NCBI GenBank assembly: GCA_963702535.1
Contig: CAVPDG010000005.1
Span: forward strand, 1 to 41,420
Direction: 5' to 3'
DNA from: CAVPDG01 sp963702535
GTDB lineage: Bacteria; Chloroflexota; Anaerolineae; Anaerolineales; UBA4823
DNA: 41,420 bases
Below the pieces are notes generated by a model, which had not been told where the DNA came from, did no database searches, and worked only from the letters and a program-made list of their open reading frames with translations. A program made the translations under genes and the position numbers. The stretch's first letter is position 1. Each line of letters begins with the position of its first letter. Below are positions 18,577 through 27,637 of the stretch, one piece after another.

Positions 18577-21018
18577 ATTTTGGCGAAGCCGGAAGAGCCA
18601 GGCGCCATTCCCTTCGAATAGGGTCTCGAAGGCGGGGCTTTCGCGCAGCAATTGCGCTGAAAAGACCCCGCCTTTCGCGCCAATATAGAGATAATGCAAG
18701 CCAGCCTGGCGCATCAGGGCTGCTAATTCTTGAGGGTTCCCACTCTTCTCGATAGCCTGCTGGCTGAGGTTTTTGATGGCGCGGAGATCATCGCGGTCAT
18801 TCTGTAGTCCATAGAGCACCGGTGGGGGCAAGGTCTCCCGACCTGCCAGGGCGGAGATCCAATAGCCGCCATCGTTTCCGGCGTACAGCCCGTAACCCCA
18901 GGCGAACGGATTAACCAGCACCGTTTCCCCTTGTGGCACATTCTCCTGGATGTAATTCAACGCTACCAAATCAGCCTGGCGGAAGAGGAAGGTCACCGGA
19001 TTGAGCAGGGGGATGAGGGTGCGCGCCCCGATGATCACCAACGGCAACACGGCGATAACCGCGCCAAAATAAACGGCAGGCTGCCAACGTGGGGGGATGA
19101 TGTGCAGTAGCAAGGAAAGAACCTGGCTCAAGAAATACCCCCCCAGGATCGCAATGGGAATATAAAGCGAGATTTGCACCGAAGTGTTGTTGACGAAACC
19201 CTCACCCGGCAAGCCCAGCCTGCCAGGATTGGAAATGATGAATAAAAGGGATACCCAGACAAGCAGCGTCAGGCTGAACCAAGCGCGGCGCACGAGAGCC
19301 CAAACAAATCCTAGAGCTGCCAGGATCAGCGTATAACGCCCCAAGCCAGCGGTCAAGTAGGTCCAGGCGAAGGTATTGAAGGATTCTGCGCCTTCTCCCG
19401 TCCAGGCAGCCAGCTTGGGCAGAACCAGCGTCGAGATCGTTGCCGGCAGCCAGGGGAGAACCAGCAACAATGCAAGGGCGGCCACAAGCGCGAGAACGCC
19501 CAGGTCTCTCCAAAGCTTCTTGCCCCTGACCTGGGTGATTGCCTGCACCAGCAGATATGCCAGAACAAGGCAGCCCAAGAAAGCGACGACGCGGTAATGG
19601 GTCAGAAAAAGTCCAGCGCAGGTCACCCCGGCTGCCACAAGCCCGCCTACCCATTTGAGATCAATTTGCTTAGCCTCAGACCGCACTGCGCCGGCAGGAT
19701 CCTTGCCTTCCTCTGACCTGAAGGGGGAATTTTCAATGACCCATTGCAGCAGCGCAAAGGCGGCAGGAAGAATCACCAGCCCGGTGAGGTGCGTATAACG
19801 CCCCCAGCTGGTAAAGTATGCCGGCATGGGTGTGAAGATCGCGCTGATCAGCGCGGCGAAAATTCCGCAGAGCTGGTTCCCGCTCAGCCGCACGGCGAGC
19901 AAGTATACTGCCAGGGCTGCCAGGGCATTGATCACCTGTCCGAAGAGCAACATGCCTTGCTGTAGCTCCAACCCGGTTAGCCATTGGAAGGAAGCCAGGA
20001 CGCTGTGGAAACCGGCATGGTACTGAGCGCTATCGATATCGATGAATGGCGCGTAGGAGGAGGGAAAGCCCCCCGTCTCAAGGATGAGGCGCGTAATGAC
20101 GCCATGATGCACAGAGTCCACCCAGGGTGAGGCGGAGAGGTCACGCACCATGATCAGGCGCACCACCAGTGCAAGCAGAATAACCGCAGCCAGGAGGATG
20201 CCTTCCCAACTCACTTTAAACTGCGGCTTGCGCAGCGTGTAGCGCAAGCGCCAGATAGCTAAGGCAACCAGCAGACCGGCGGAAAACCAGAGAGCCGTTC
20301 GGCTCCAGGAGAGGTGCAGGAGTGTCGTCCAGGTCATCAAGACGGGTACAGCTGCCAATGAAAATCCAACCCAGAGCGCCAGACGCTCGCCGCCGGAGAA
20401 ATAACGGTTCAAATCCAGTAGGTCAAGGACGAGGTATCCGGGCAGGAGCAGCAAAATTGCCAGGGGGATCAGCAGCCATGCTCCGGCTGCATAACCCCAG
20501 AGGTCCGAGAGCAGCGCCCGCCAATCATAATCGTAGTAAATTCGAAAGGCAGCGTCACCCGCAAGAGGGTTCCCGCTCGCGCTGGCGCTGCCTTTGATGT
20601 AAACATCTTCCCCCTTACCGTTGACCTGGAAGCTGCCAGAATCGGCGGTTAAGCGCAGGAGATAGCTTCTACCGGCGGAGTTTGCCTGAGGCGGCAGCGC
20701 AATGATTGTATTGCCACTGCTCACCTGCTGGGGGGTGATCTGGGCGGTTGCGATGGGGTCAGTACCCTCAGGTAGGGCGTATATCGCGGCGCGCAACCCC
20801 AGCGGGGCCGAGGCGCCTTGCGGTACCCCAAGATTTATTCCGATGGCTTCCAAGCCGGGACGACGGGAGATGAAGCTCTGCTCGAAAGCCTGCCCAGGTT
20901 CGATGGTGGTGATTGCGCCGCTGTTTTGCTCCTGCGAGGCTTCCGGGTCATACAGCCGCAGGCAGCCGCTAAGAAAGATAGAAAGCAAGACGAGAAGGAA
21001 CGGCAGGAAGCGGCGCAT
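18571..21018 (-). CDS. Large polytopic membrane protein, GT-C glycosyltransferase-like, with lipoprotein-type N-terminus
   Basis: About 815 residues. The ATG at 21018 is preferred over the TTG at 21033. The N-terminus is a signal with lipobox LSGC. A soluble beta-rich region (to about 165) is followed by at least twelve hydrophobic helices, and a short soluble C-terminal domain (LHYLYIGAKGGVFSAQLL) follows. The helical part has the layout of GT-C/PMT-like proteins: an acidic motif after the first core helices (RDLSASPWVDSVHH) and an extracytoplasmic loop FIDIDSAQYHAGFHSV. These use lipid-linked sugars to modify proteins or surface polymers, but I cannot name a substrate. It starts just after the prfB stop on the same strand. 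The reading frame is uninterrupted over 2.4 kb, unlike many neighbours. Confidence 0.6.
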   Translation of the reverse strand: MRRFLPFLLVLLSIFLSGCLRLYDPEASQEQNSGAITTIEPGQAFEQSFISRRPGLEAIGINLGVPQGASAPLGLRAAIYALPEGTDPIATAQITPQQVSSGNTIIALPPQANSAGRSYLLRLTADSGSFQVNGKGEDVYIKGSASASGNPLAGDAAFRIYYDYDWRALLSDLWGYAAGAWLLIPLAILLLLPGYLVLDLLDLNRYFSGGERLALWVGFSLAAVPVLMTWTTLLHLSWSRTALWFSAGLLVALAIWRLRYTLRKPQFKVSWEGILLAAVILLALVVRLIMVRDLSASPWVDSVHHGVITRLILETGGFPSSYAPFIDIDSAQYHAGFHSVLASFQWLTGLELQQGMLLFGQVINALAALAVYLLAVRLSGNQLCGIFAALISAIFTPMPAYFTSWGRYTHLTGLVILPAAFALLQWVIENSPFRSEEGKDPAGAVRSEAKQIDLKWVGGLVAAGVTCAGLFLTHYRVVAFLGCLVLAYLLVQAITQVRGKKLWRDLGVLALVAALALLLVLPWLPATISTLVLPKLAAWTGEGAESFNTFAWTYLTAGLGRYTLILAALGFVWALVRRAWFSLTLLVWVSLLFIISNPGRLGLPGEGFVNNTSVQISLYIPIAILGGYFLSQVLSLLLHIIPPRWQPAVYFGAVIAVLPLVIIGARTLIPLLNPVTFLFRQADLVALNYIQENVPQGETVLVNPFAWGYGLYAGNDGGYWISALAGRETLPPPVLYGLQNDRDDLRAIKNLSQQAIEKSGNPQELAALMRQAGLHYLYIGAKGGVFSAQLLRESPAFETLFEGNGAWLFRLRQNN

Positions 21019-21036
21019 GGAGGCGGTCGTCAAACC

Positions 21037-22183
21037 CTACTCGTGCTCATTCCCATTTGTGCTGCTCTCAGCAGTGACGCTCGGAGGCTCCGCCTGATCT
21101 TCACCGATCTGCGCCTGCAGGTAAGCCTGGATAAAGCCATCGATCTCTCCATTGAGCACAGCAGTGGTATTGCCGGTCTCGTAATCGGTGCGATGATCCT
21201 TCACCATCTGGTAGGGATGCAGCACATAGGAACGGATCTGGCTGCCCCATTCTACTTTTTTGAACTCGCCGCGCAGGGCGGTGATTTGCTCTTCCTGCTG
21301 CTGCTGCTTCATTTCAAGCAGGCGGGCGCGTAAAACGCGCATGGCATTTTCGCGGTTTTGCGTTTGCGAGCGCTCATTCTGGCAGGTCACCACGAGACCG
21401 GTGGGCAGATGGGTGATGCGGATAGCGGTGGCGTTCTTCTGTACGTTCTGACCACCGGCGCTCGATGAGCGGTAGACATCGATGCGCAGGTCATCCGGAC
21501 TGATCTGGATCTCGGAATCATCCTCCACCTGGGGCAGCACCTCTACAAGGGCAAAGGAGGTATGCCGCCGGTGGGCTGCGTCGAAGGGCGAAAGCCGTAC
21601 CAGACGGTGAACGCCTTTCTCAGGGTGCAGGTAACCGTAGGCGTAAGGACCATCCACAGCGATGGTGACGCTCTTGATCCCGGCTTCCTCACCCTCGGAG
21701 AAGTCGAGCACTTCGGTTGTGAAGCCGTGGCTCTCCGCCCAGCGCAGGTACATGCGTTGCAACATCTCTGCCCAATCCTGCGAATCGGTGCCGCCTGCCC
21801 CAGCATGGACTGCCAGTAAAGCGTCGCCATGGTCAAAGCGCCCGGAGAACATGGCATAGAACTCGCGCCGGTCGATTTCCTTTTCCAGCGTTTCTGTCTC
21901 TACTTCGAGTTCGGAGCGCAGGCTTTCGTCTTCCAGGCTCGCCAACTCCAGAGCGTCGTGCAGGCGCTGCTGCAAGTGGCGCCAGCTCTCTACCTCGTCG
22001 CGCAGACCTGCCATGCGCTTCATCAGGCGCTGGGCGCTATCCGGGTCTTGCCAGAGGTCCGGATTTTCGGATTTCGTCTTCAGTTTTTCGTATTCAGCTT
22101 CTTGCGCGGGGAAGTCAAAGACGCACCAGTAAGTTCTGGAGTTTCTCGGTGCAAAGGGTCAGACGATCGATAAGGTCTTGCAT
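21037..22183 (-). CDS. prfB: Peptide chain release factor 2 with programmed +1 frameshift
   Basis: Terminates translation at UGA and UAA. The first ORF starts at ATG 22183 (ribosome site AGAGGAA) and reads MQDLIDRLTLCTEKLQNLLVRL to an in-frame TGA at 22117-22115, preceded by CTT and followed by C. CTT-TGA-C is the classical RF2 recoding site: slippage +1 gives the continuation DFPAQEAEYEKLK... to the stop at 21037 (about 381 residues). Core motifs are the stop-codon recognition tripeptide SPF (RLVRLSPFDAAHRRHTSF) and the catalytic GGQ (SSSAGGQNVQKNATAIR). The Shine-Dalgarno-like stimulator upstream of the slip site is weak here (CTGGTG). Low RF2 raises frameshifting and so restores RF2: autoregulation, known for the family. 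Confidence 0.96.
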
Positions 22184-22261
22184 CAGGTTCCTCTTAGCAT
22201 GAAATTGAGATTATTTTACATCAGTTGGCAGGTTTGCTCAACCGAGTATGGATTGTTCGCT

Positions 22262-22846
22262 TTATTTCCGCCACTGGTTGGCGCGCTTGTTTTCGGCTGC
22301 CAGCCGGGCGGTTTCTTCAACGCGCTTGAGGCGAGTTTCCGGCTTTTTGGCGCTGGCGATCCACTCCAGGATGCCACGCTTGACGGAGCGCGGAAAAGAC
22401 GCAAAATACTGCTGAGCAGGAGGAAATGCTGCCAGCATTTCCTCCAGGTCGGGGGGAATCTCCAGGGCTTCGACCTGGTCCAGCGCCGACCACGAGCCGT
22501 CCTTTTTAGCGGTTTCGACCTTGGCTAGCCCGGTAGAAGTCATCCGACCTTCCTGGCTTAGCTTCTCGATGCGCAGCTTGTTGGCTGCTGACCAGCCGGT
22601 CCCTGGCTTGCGCGGTGAGAACCAGAGCATGGCACGATCCGCATCAAGCTTATTGGGTTTACTATCAATCCAACCGAAGCAAAGGGCTTCTTCTACAGCT
22701 TCGTCATAATTAAAGCGCGGTTTACCCGTGGCTTTTTTATAGCTAACCAGCCAGACGCCTTCAGCCCGGGCATGATTTTCCTCCAGCCACTGGTGCCATT
22801 CTTGCAGGCTTTGAGGGTGAATGGCGTTGGAAGGCGCTTCGACCAT
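22262..22846 (-). CDS. YdeI/OmdA-family protein
   Basis: 194-residue cytoplasmic protein of the YdeI/OmpD-associated family. Signature stretches: SLQEWHQWLEENHARAEGVWLVSYKKA, the core EALCFGWIDSKPNKLD and FSPRKPGTGWSAANKLRIEKL, then a basic C-terminal tail with PRSVKRGILEWIASAKKPETR. Relatives are linked to bacteriocin or peptide resistance and stress, but the biochemical role is not established. It lies 14 bp after the DUF2277 gene on the same strand, and no clear ribosome site is seen before the ATG. Confidence 0.85.
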   Translation of the reverse strand: MVEAPSNAIHPQSLQEWHQWLEENHARAEGVWLVSYKKATGKPRFNYDEAVEEALCFGWIDSKPNKLDADRAMLWFSPRKPGTGWSAANKLRIEKLSQEGRMTSTGLAKVETAKKDGSWSALDQVEALEIPPDLEEMLAAFPPAQQYFASFPRSVKRGILEWIASAKKPETRLKRVEETARLAAENKRANQWRK

Positions 22847-22860
22847 ATGATAGGATCATC

Positions 22861-23131
22861 TCAGATCGCCACCGGTTTGTACACAACGGCGTTTAGATCT
22901 GTTTTCCGATTTATACTCAACTGCTCCGCAAGATACCCTGTTACACTGTCGAACAGTCGACGAGTTGCCGCAGAAGACATCTTGTACGGCTTGGTCGAAG
23001 GCAGGGGAGTTCTTGCGCGAGGGCTGGCGGTAGCCGCTTACTTTGCGAACGAACTGAAGGGCAGCCAGGTGGATTTCTTCATCGGTTGGCGGGCGCTCTG
23101 GCTGGCGTAAAACCTTGATGTTGCGGCACAT
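22861..23131 (-). CDS. DUF2277 family protein (one frameshift)
   Basis: Small conserved protein beginning MCRNIKVLRQPERPPTDEEIHLAALQFVRK, the DUF2277 signature, followed by VSGYRQPS and AFDQAVQDV. One extra base near 22980 diverts the frame. Restoring it gives ..DVSAATRRLFDSVTGYLAEQL.. and a TGA at 22863-22861, about 89 residues in all. AGGCGG precedes the start. Function unknown; the CRN-I-K start is strongly conserved in this family. Confidence 0.8.
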
Positions 23132-23141
23132 GCGGGACCGC

Positions 23142-23375
23142 CTATTCCATCCAAATAATTACAATCTCGTCATTGGCGCCTAGCGCATTGCGCAGCATCT
23201 TGATCAGCTCTGGGTCGCCGCCGATTTCCTGAAAATAGTCCAGGGTCATACTGGTGATAGCGTAGTCCTGATCTTCCATCGATTCCTCTTCCAGTTGATC
23301 GATAAGAAATTGGCGCTGGGTCTGGTTGATCGGTCCGATCGGCTCACCGCTGCGCTTGTTAAATAACTGGATCAT
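23142..23375 (-). CDS. Small conserved acidic protein, unknown function
   Basis: 77 residues starting MIQLFNKRSGEPIG. The upstream ATG at 23387 belongs to the ribosome site (ATGGAGG), and the ATG at 23375 overlaps the DUF1294 stop as ATGA, so 23375 is the start. The sequence is acidic and mostly helical (QRQFLIDQLEEESMEDQDYAI), ending DEIVIIWME. I recall similar short proteins in other bacteria but cannot name the family. Cotranscription with DUF1294 is likely. Confidence 0.7.
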   Translation of the reverse strand: MIQLFNKRSGEPIGPINQTQRQFLIDQLEEESMEDQDYAITSMTLDYFQEIGGDPELIKMLRNALGANDEIVIIWME

Positions 23376-23728
23376 TTCAACCTCCATAAAAGATAGATTA
23401 TCACCAAGAACGCCTGGACGAGCAGCACCAGCCAGAATTTATGCTGGAAGCTGGTCTTGGATGTTTTGTGGTGGAAAAGGCGCATCCCCAGGATTGCCGC
23501 CGGTGATCCACCCGCCAGCGCCAATAAGAGCAGCACCCGCTCCGGAACGCGCGTACTGCCGGATCCGGCGATGCTTTTATCGTAACCATAGGTCAGGAAA
23601 GCCACGAGGTTAACAGCCAAAAGCCAGGAAAGCAGCGGATCAAGCTGCAACGAGAAGTAGCCGATGGCTGCCAATACCAGGGCTATCCCAAATGTGAGTG
23701 TGATAAACAGAGGTGTGGGGCGCATCAA
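23372..23728 (-). CDS. DUF1294 family membrane protein
   Basis: 118 residues with about four hydrophobic helices. The DUF1294 core is seen as VNLVAFLTYGYDKSIA, then the VPERVLLLLALAGGSPAAILGM stretch and FHHKTSKTSFQ. The role is unknown in this family. First gene of a probable five- or six-gene minus-strand group (DUF1294, small acidic protein, DUF2277, YdeI-like, prfB, GT-C-like). Confidence 0.88.
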   Translation of the reverse strand: MMRPTPLFITLTFGIALVLAAIGYFSLQLDPLLSWLLAVNLVAFLTYGYDKSIAGSGSTRVPERVLLLLALAGGSPAAILGMRLFHHKTSKTSFQHKFWLVLLVQAFLVIIYLLWRLK

Positions 23729-23800
23729 TCCTCCGGGGTCGTCCAGATATTATATCTTAGGAATAAAACCTGGAAGTTTGATAACACTGCCTGATGGATG

Positions 23801-24736
23801 TCACAAGATGAAGGGAGGAGCTACTGCCAGGTAATTCTCCAGGCGCCCGAGTGGTTTGTCGCAAAGGAACAGAGCAATAAAGGGGGAGAGGCGGAAGTCA
23901 CGCCCAAGCAGGTAATCCACTGCTCTGCGGTTGATCATAGGCGTTTCGACGCCAAAGGTGGAATAACCAGAATGGGCTGCCTGCGACTCTGCGTGCGCCA
24001 GAACAGCCGGGAAATCGCTCGCATCTAGCAACGCGAAAGGTCCACTGCGGTAACCCACGTAGCCATAACCAACAACTTTACCAGCGCGGAAGTAGAGGTA
24101 TCCTTGACGATCGCTTACGAGCCAGCGGTGATCAACCTCGCGCCGGAAGCCGAGCACAGTCTCGTCGAGCGAAGAGATGGTCGCCAGTGATCCATCATCC
24201 AAGGTCAATGGCTCGATCTCCAAGTCAGACGGGATCTCAACCACCTGAGGGGCACGCTCAAAATTGATAATCGGGAAGCGCGGGTAAACATTGCATCTCA
24301 GATACAGTGCCAGGGCGCGGCTGTCGGTTGTGGCGATGATCAGCGGTGCCGGCGCTCACTCTCAGCGGGGAAGACACGCCTTAACAGCTCACCGCCAACA
24401 CCGCGAGATTGTTCGTCAGGCTGCACGAAGAACTCGGTAAGCTCCAGGTGTTGGGCGCTCTGTGATTCCTGCGCCTGGGACTGAGCGCAGGATCGAGCGA
24501 GCGTAACCGACGATTTTGCCATCATTCTCCGCCACCCAGAATTGCTCGGCATTGCGAGTGAGGTGCTCCATGAGTGAGCGACGCCGCTGCCAAAGCTCTT
24601 CCAGAACTGTTGGGTCATCTCCGCCGGTGATGGCTACCACGCCCTGCCGCTGGCTCAAGTCGAGCGCAGAATGCAGGAACACCTGGAATGTGGCATAGGT
24701 GTCCGATAGTGTGCCGGGGCGGTAAATGATGCTCAA
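23801..24736 (-). CDS. Double GNAT-type N-acetyltransferase (two frameshifts)
   Basis: A protein of about 311 residues rebuilt from three frames. The N-terminal part begins at TTG 24736 (SIIYRPGTLSDTYATFQVF) and continues WVAENDGKIVGYARSI. A shift near 24480-24495 leads to HLELTEFFVQPDEQSRGVGGELLRR, the acetyl-CoA-binding R/QxxGxG/A motif. A second shift near 24345-24360 leads to PLIIATTDSRALALYLRCNVYPR and the C-terminal half (GYLYFRAGKVVGYGYVGY, SPFIALFLCDKPLGRLENYL), which looks like a degenerate second GNAT fold. An in-frame TAA lies four codons before the TTG, so the start is constrained. Substrate unknown. Confidence 0.75.
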
Positions 24737-24815
24737 TTGATTATTTTACGAACCCACTAGTTGTCATCTCTTGCTGCATGGAGCGTGAAGCTTATCGAGG
24801 GGTGGGTGGCATGGA

Positions 24816-25358
24816 TTACGATCGACCGGACTGCATCATCTCGCGCACGACATCAGCTAAGAGCTGACCGCTTTCAGCGCCCAGGCTGGAGCGCATACTG
24901 GTTTCGAAGCGCTCGACGCGCTCTCGCTCACGAAGGTAGTTGGTGAGCTCAGGTAGAACCGTTTTCGCTTCCAGGCAAACGCTCTGAACGCGGATCAGGG
25001 CCTCGGTTGAATCGACGCCGCTGGCTTCTAACGCTTCCAGCTCACGCGCCAGCCGGTCTACCTTGGTTTTCCAGGTGGGGAAATCGGATTCCATCTGCAA
25101 GTAAGTGCGCGCTACGCCAATGATCAGCAGCTCCAGCGTGTTCTGCTCGTCAGGGGTGAGCACACGCCCTTTTTCTAGCTTTTCGACAAGACCCTGGTAA
25201 TCGCTGCGCAGCTTGTCCTGGAATACCTCGCGCGCGACTGCATCCAGGCGGCGGAAGAGCGAATCCAACGCTTCATAGCCTTCGCTATTTTCGTTGACCA
25301 GGCACTGCCGTGCTTTTGCGACGGTTTCGTTGATTGAGTTGGATACTGGGGTGAACAT
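24816..25358 (-). CDS. Conserved helical protein, unknown function
   Basis: 180 residues with a strong ribosome site (AGGAGG before GCAAGGATG). Almost entirely helical by composition, with coiled-coil-prone stretches (VDRLARELEALEASGVDSTE, ELTNYLRERERVERFE). No membrane helix, no signal peptide and no catalytic motif I can name. The unbroken frame and ribosome site support a real gene. It lies between the GNAT gene and a HEAT-like gene on the same strand. Confidence 0.7.
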   Translation of the reverse strand: MFTPVSNSINETVAKARQCLVNENSEGYEALDSLFRRLDAVAREVFQDKLRSDYQGLVEKLEKGRVLTPDEQNTLELLIIGVARTYLQMESDFPTWKTKVDRLARELEALEASGVDSTEALIRVQSVCLEAKTVLPELTNYLRERERVERFETSMRSSLGAESGQLLADVVREMMQSGRS

Positions 25359-25497
25359 CCTTGCCCTCCTGATAATTGGGTCGGTGGTACGCGGTGATTA
25401 TAGCGGCAATGGATGCTCTCCCACCTTAGAAATACCTTGCTTAATCAGCCTCCAAAGCATATACCGGATGAACTCTTTTCGGAATCGGGAAGGATAT

Positions 25498-26290
25498 TCA
25501 GAGTTGCGCCAGGCATTGCTCAACCCAGGCGGCATCCATGCGTGTCAACCGGTTTTTCTTCAAATTTTCCTTCACAACCCAGCGCACATCTTTATCCTGG
25601 CTGGATAGCCAGTGGGAAAACTCACCTTTGCCAATCACGGGATATGCGGCTATGGCAACGCTCCAGCCGTATCCCAGGGCTTTGCGCAGGGCTTGAAAGC
25701 CTTCATTACGCCGGTCTCGAGCCTCTGCCAAAGAGATTGTTATCTCGTTCAATCGATTGAATACACGCCCAGCATCTTTTGGATCGGTTAACAGGCGCGG
25801 CTCACAAATTGCAGCGACTGCTGCGCGCTGCTCAAAGTTGTTACCCTTGCTCCATTGCTCGATTTCATTAAGTAACGCAGGTAGGTTCTGGTTGCGCACA
25901 ACGGCAGTCGGCGGGTCAGCCCAGTTCTGCAATGCCATTGCCACGGCTTCGCGCGTGCGCCAGCGTGGGTCGCTGGCGCAACGTCGCAAGAGGGGCAGGT
26001 ATTGCAGCTTTCCCTCTGAGATGAGCCTGCCTAAGCCTAACGTCCCGCAGAAAGCCAGGAACTCTTCGGGTGAGTTAACCGGCGCTACGTTTGGATTGTA
26101 TTCCGAAATGGTACTTTAAGAAGAGTTCTTCGCTGCCTTTTGCAGCCGCTGCCTGGGCTAACTCCAGGTTGCCGCGCGGACCCGGTAAACCGCTATGCTC
26201 AAGCAGATACCCTCGCCAGGCCGCTTGCCCAGCATGGCTGGAGAGCGGCGGAAGAGTAAGGAGCGCTGCCTGGTAATCCCGGGAATTCAT
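25498..26290 (-). CDS. HEAT-repeat-like protein (frameshift; N-terminus uncertain)
   Basis: About 264 residues. The helical-repeat segment includes LLRRCASDPRWRTREAVAMAL, FEQRAAVAAICEPRLL and WLSSQDKDVRWVVKENLKKN, typical of HEAT/DNA-alkylation-repair-like solenoids. A shift near 26095-26100 joins KGSEELFLKYHFG to YNPNVAPVNSPEEFLAFCGTLGLG. The ATG at 26290 has no good ribosome site. An ATG at 26342 overlapping the ftsY stop (ATGA) would add about 17 residues (MTNLIGAD..) if two more base errors are assumed. A scaffold or binding role is likely; no active site is visible. Confidence 0.65.
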
Positions 26291-26338
26291 GCCAGTTCAG
26301 GTAAACCAGCCTTCTCTAGTCTGCTCCGATCAGGTTTG

Positions 26339-27256
26339 TCATGGATGGTCTTCACCCATGATACCGGCTACGAAGGCATCCGGATCGAAGGGCACCAGAT
26401 CTTCGGGTTTCTCGCCTAAACCCGCAAATAAGATCGGCAGATCCAGGTCGCGCTGTATGGCGAACGCCATGCCGCCGCGAGCGGATGAGTCCAGCTTGGC
26501 GAGGATCACACCGTTGACGTGGACAGCATCTTTGAAAGCCCGCGCCTGCTGCAAGGCGTTTTGCCCGGTGGTAGCATCCATGACCAGCCATACAGCATGT
26601 GGGGCTCCGGGCATGGCTTTGCCCGCCACGCGGTGTACTTTTTTTAGCTCTTCCATGAGGTTGTAACGGGTATGCAGGCGTCCAGCCGTATCGATCAGGG
26701 CGATGTCAAACTTGCGGGCGCTGGCAGCCTGCACGGTATCGTAGGCGACAGCAGCGGAATTGCCGCCCGTCTGACCGGTGATGATGTCGAGTTTGAGCCG
26801 GTCTGCCCAGATCTGGAGTTGGTCGACTGCAGCGGCGCGGTAGGTGTCTGCGGCGCCAATCAATACCTGCATGCCCTGGTCGCGAAAGCGTTTCCCCAAT
26901 TTGGCGATGCTGGTGGTTTTTCCGGAGCCATTGACGCCGACGATGAGGATAATCGTAGGTTTTGATGATAAATCGAGCGCTGGCGGGTCCGACAGCCGCT
27001 TGCGAAGCTCCTCACGGAAAGCCTGGCGTAACTCATGCGTCTTGGTTAGCCCCTCATTCCGCTCCCGCTCCCACAGCGCGGATAGAATAGCCTCACTGGT
27101 CTCTACGCCCAAGTCAGCCTGAATCATCAGCGCTTCAAGCTCTTCGAAGGTCTCGTCGGTAATCTCGCTGGCGCCGATCAGCGCTGCGATCTGTCCAAAT
27201 TTTGCCTTGCTGGTCTTTGCCAGCCCCTCTTTCCATTTGTTAAATATATTCGCCAT
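26339..27256 (-). CDS. ftsY: Signal recognition particle receptor FtsY
   Basis: SRP GTPase that docks ribosome-nascent chains at the membrane. 305 residues: a short N domain (1-95) without the long acidic A region, then the G domain with P-loop GVNGSGKT (107-114), the insertion-box start DTYRAAAVDQLQIWADRL, G3 DTAGRLHTRYNLMEEL, G4 LAKLDSSARGG, and the closing GLGEKPEDLVPFD. Frame intact. The -10 TATAAT lies only 8 bp before the ATG and no ribosome site exists, so the mRNA is probably leaderless. Confidence 0.96.
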   Translation of the reverse strand: MANIFNKWKEGLAKTSKAKFGQIAALIGASEITDETFEELEALMIQADLGVETSEAILSALWERERNEGLTKTHELRQAFREELRKRLSDPPALDLSSKPTIILIVGVNGSGKTTSIAKLGKRFRDQGMQVLIGAADTYRAAAVDQLQIWADRLKLDIITGQTGGNSAAVAYDTVQAASARKFDIALIDTAGRLHTRYNLMEELKKVHRVAGKAMPGAPHAVWLVMDATTGQNALQQARAFKDAVHVNGVILAKLDSSARGGMAFAIQRDLDLPILFAGLGEKPEDLVPFDPDAFVAGIMGEDHP

Positions 27257-27264
27257 GGCAGAGG

Positions 27265-27273
27265 ATTATAACA
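27265..27273 (-). promoter_or_regulatory. Extended -10 promoter of ftsY, predicting a leaderless mRNA
   Basis: The minus strand reads TGTTATAAT with only 8 bp between TATAAT and the ATG at 27256, so transcription should start at or next to the start codon. No ribosome site is present. Confidence 0.5.
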
Positions 27274-27334
27274 TGCTGAGATATTGCAGCGCTCAAAGGG
27301 GGCTCGTAGAATACAGGAGAAGCTTGCTACCCGG

Positions 27335-27637
27335 TCAGTCGGGGTTTGACCCGGAAAACAAACGCGCAAAACCATCATAAGGCGCCAGTGGAATGAGCTC
27401 GAAATCGATCAAACCGGATTCGACCAGGGGAAATCGATCCAGGATTCTTCTGGCAGCCTGCAGATCTTCGCACTCCAGCACCAGGACAGCGGTATGCTCC
27501 TCAGCATTGAAGTACAGCTCGCGGATCACGCCCCGGAGATGCAACTCCCAGACTTTTGCCGCTTCGGCTTTTAACAGAGGTCGAAAAGCATCGGGTTGCG
27601 AGCCGGGTATCTCCCTTTCCAAAGCCAGGATCTTCAT
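27335..27637 (-). CDS. Small barrel-type protein (YCII/muconolactone-isomerase-like)
   Basis: 100 residues: MKILALEREIPGSQPDAF, VWELHLRGVIRELYFNAEEHTAVLVLE and ILDRFPLVESGLIDFELIPLAPYDGF. The beta-alpha-beta pattern fits dimeric alpha/beta-barrel proteins (YCII or muconolactone isomerase-like); enzymatic role unknown. Its ATG overlaps the hydrolase stop (ATGA), so the two are cotranslated. Confidence 0.7.
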   Translation of the reverse strand: MKILALEREIPGSQPDAFRPLLKAEAAKVWELHLRGVIRELYFNAEEHTAVLVLECEDLQAARRILDRFPLVESGLIDFELIPLAPYDGFARLFSGSNPD

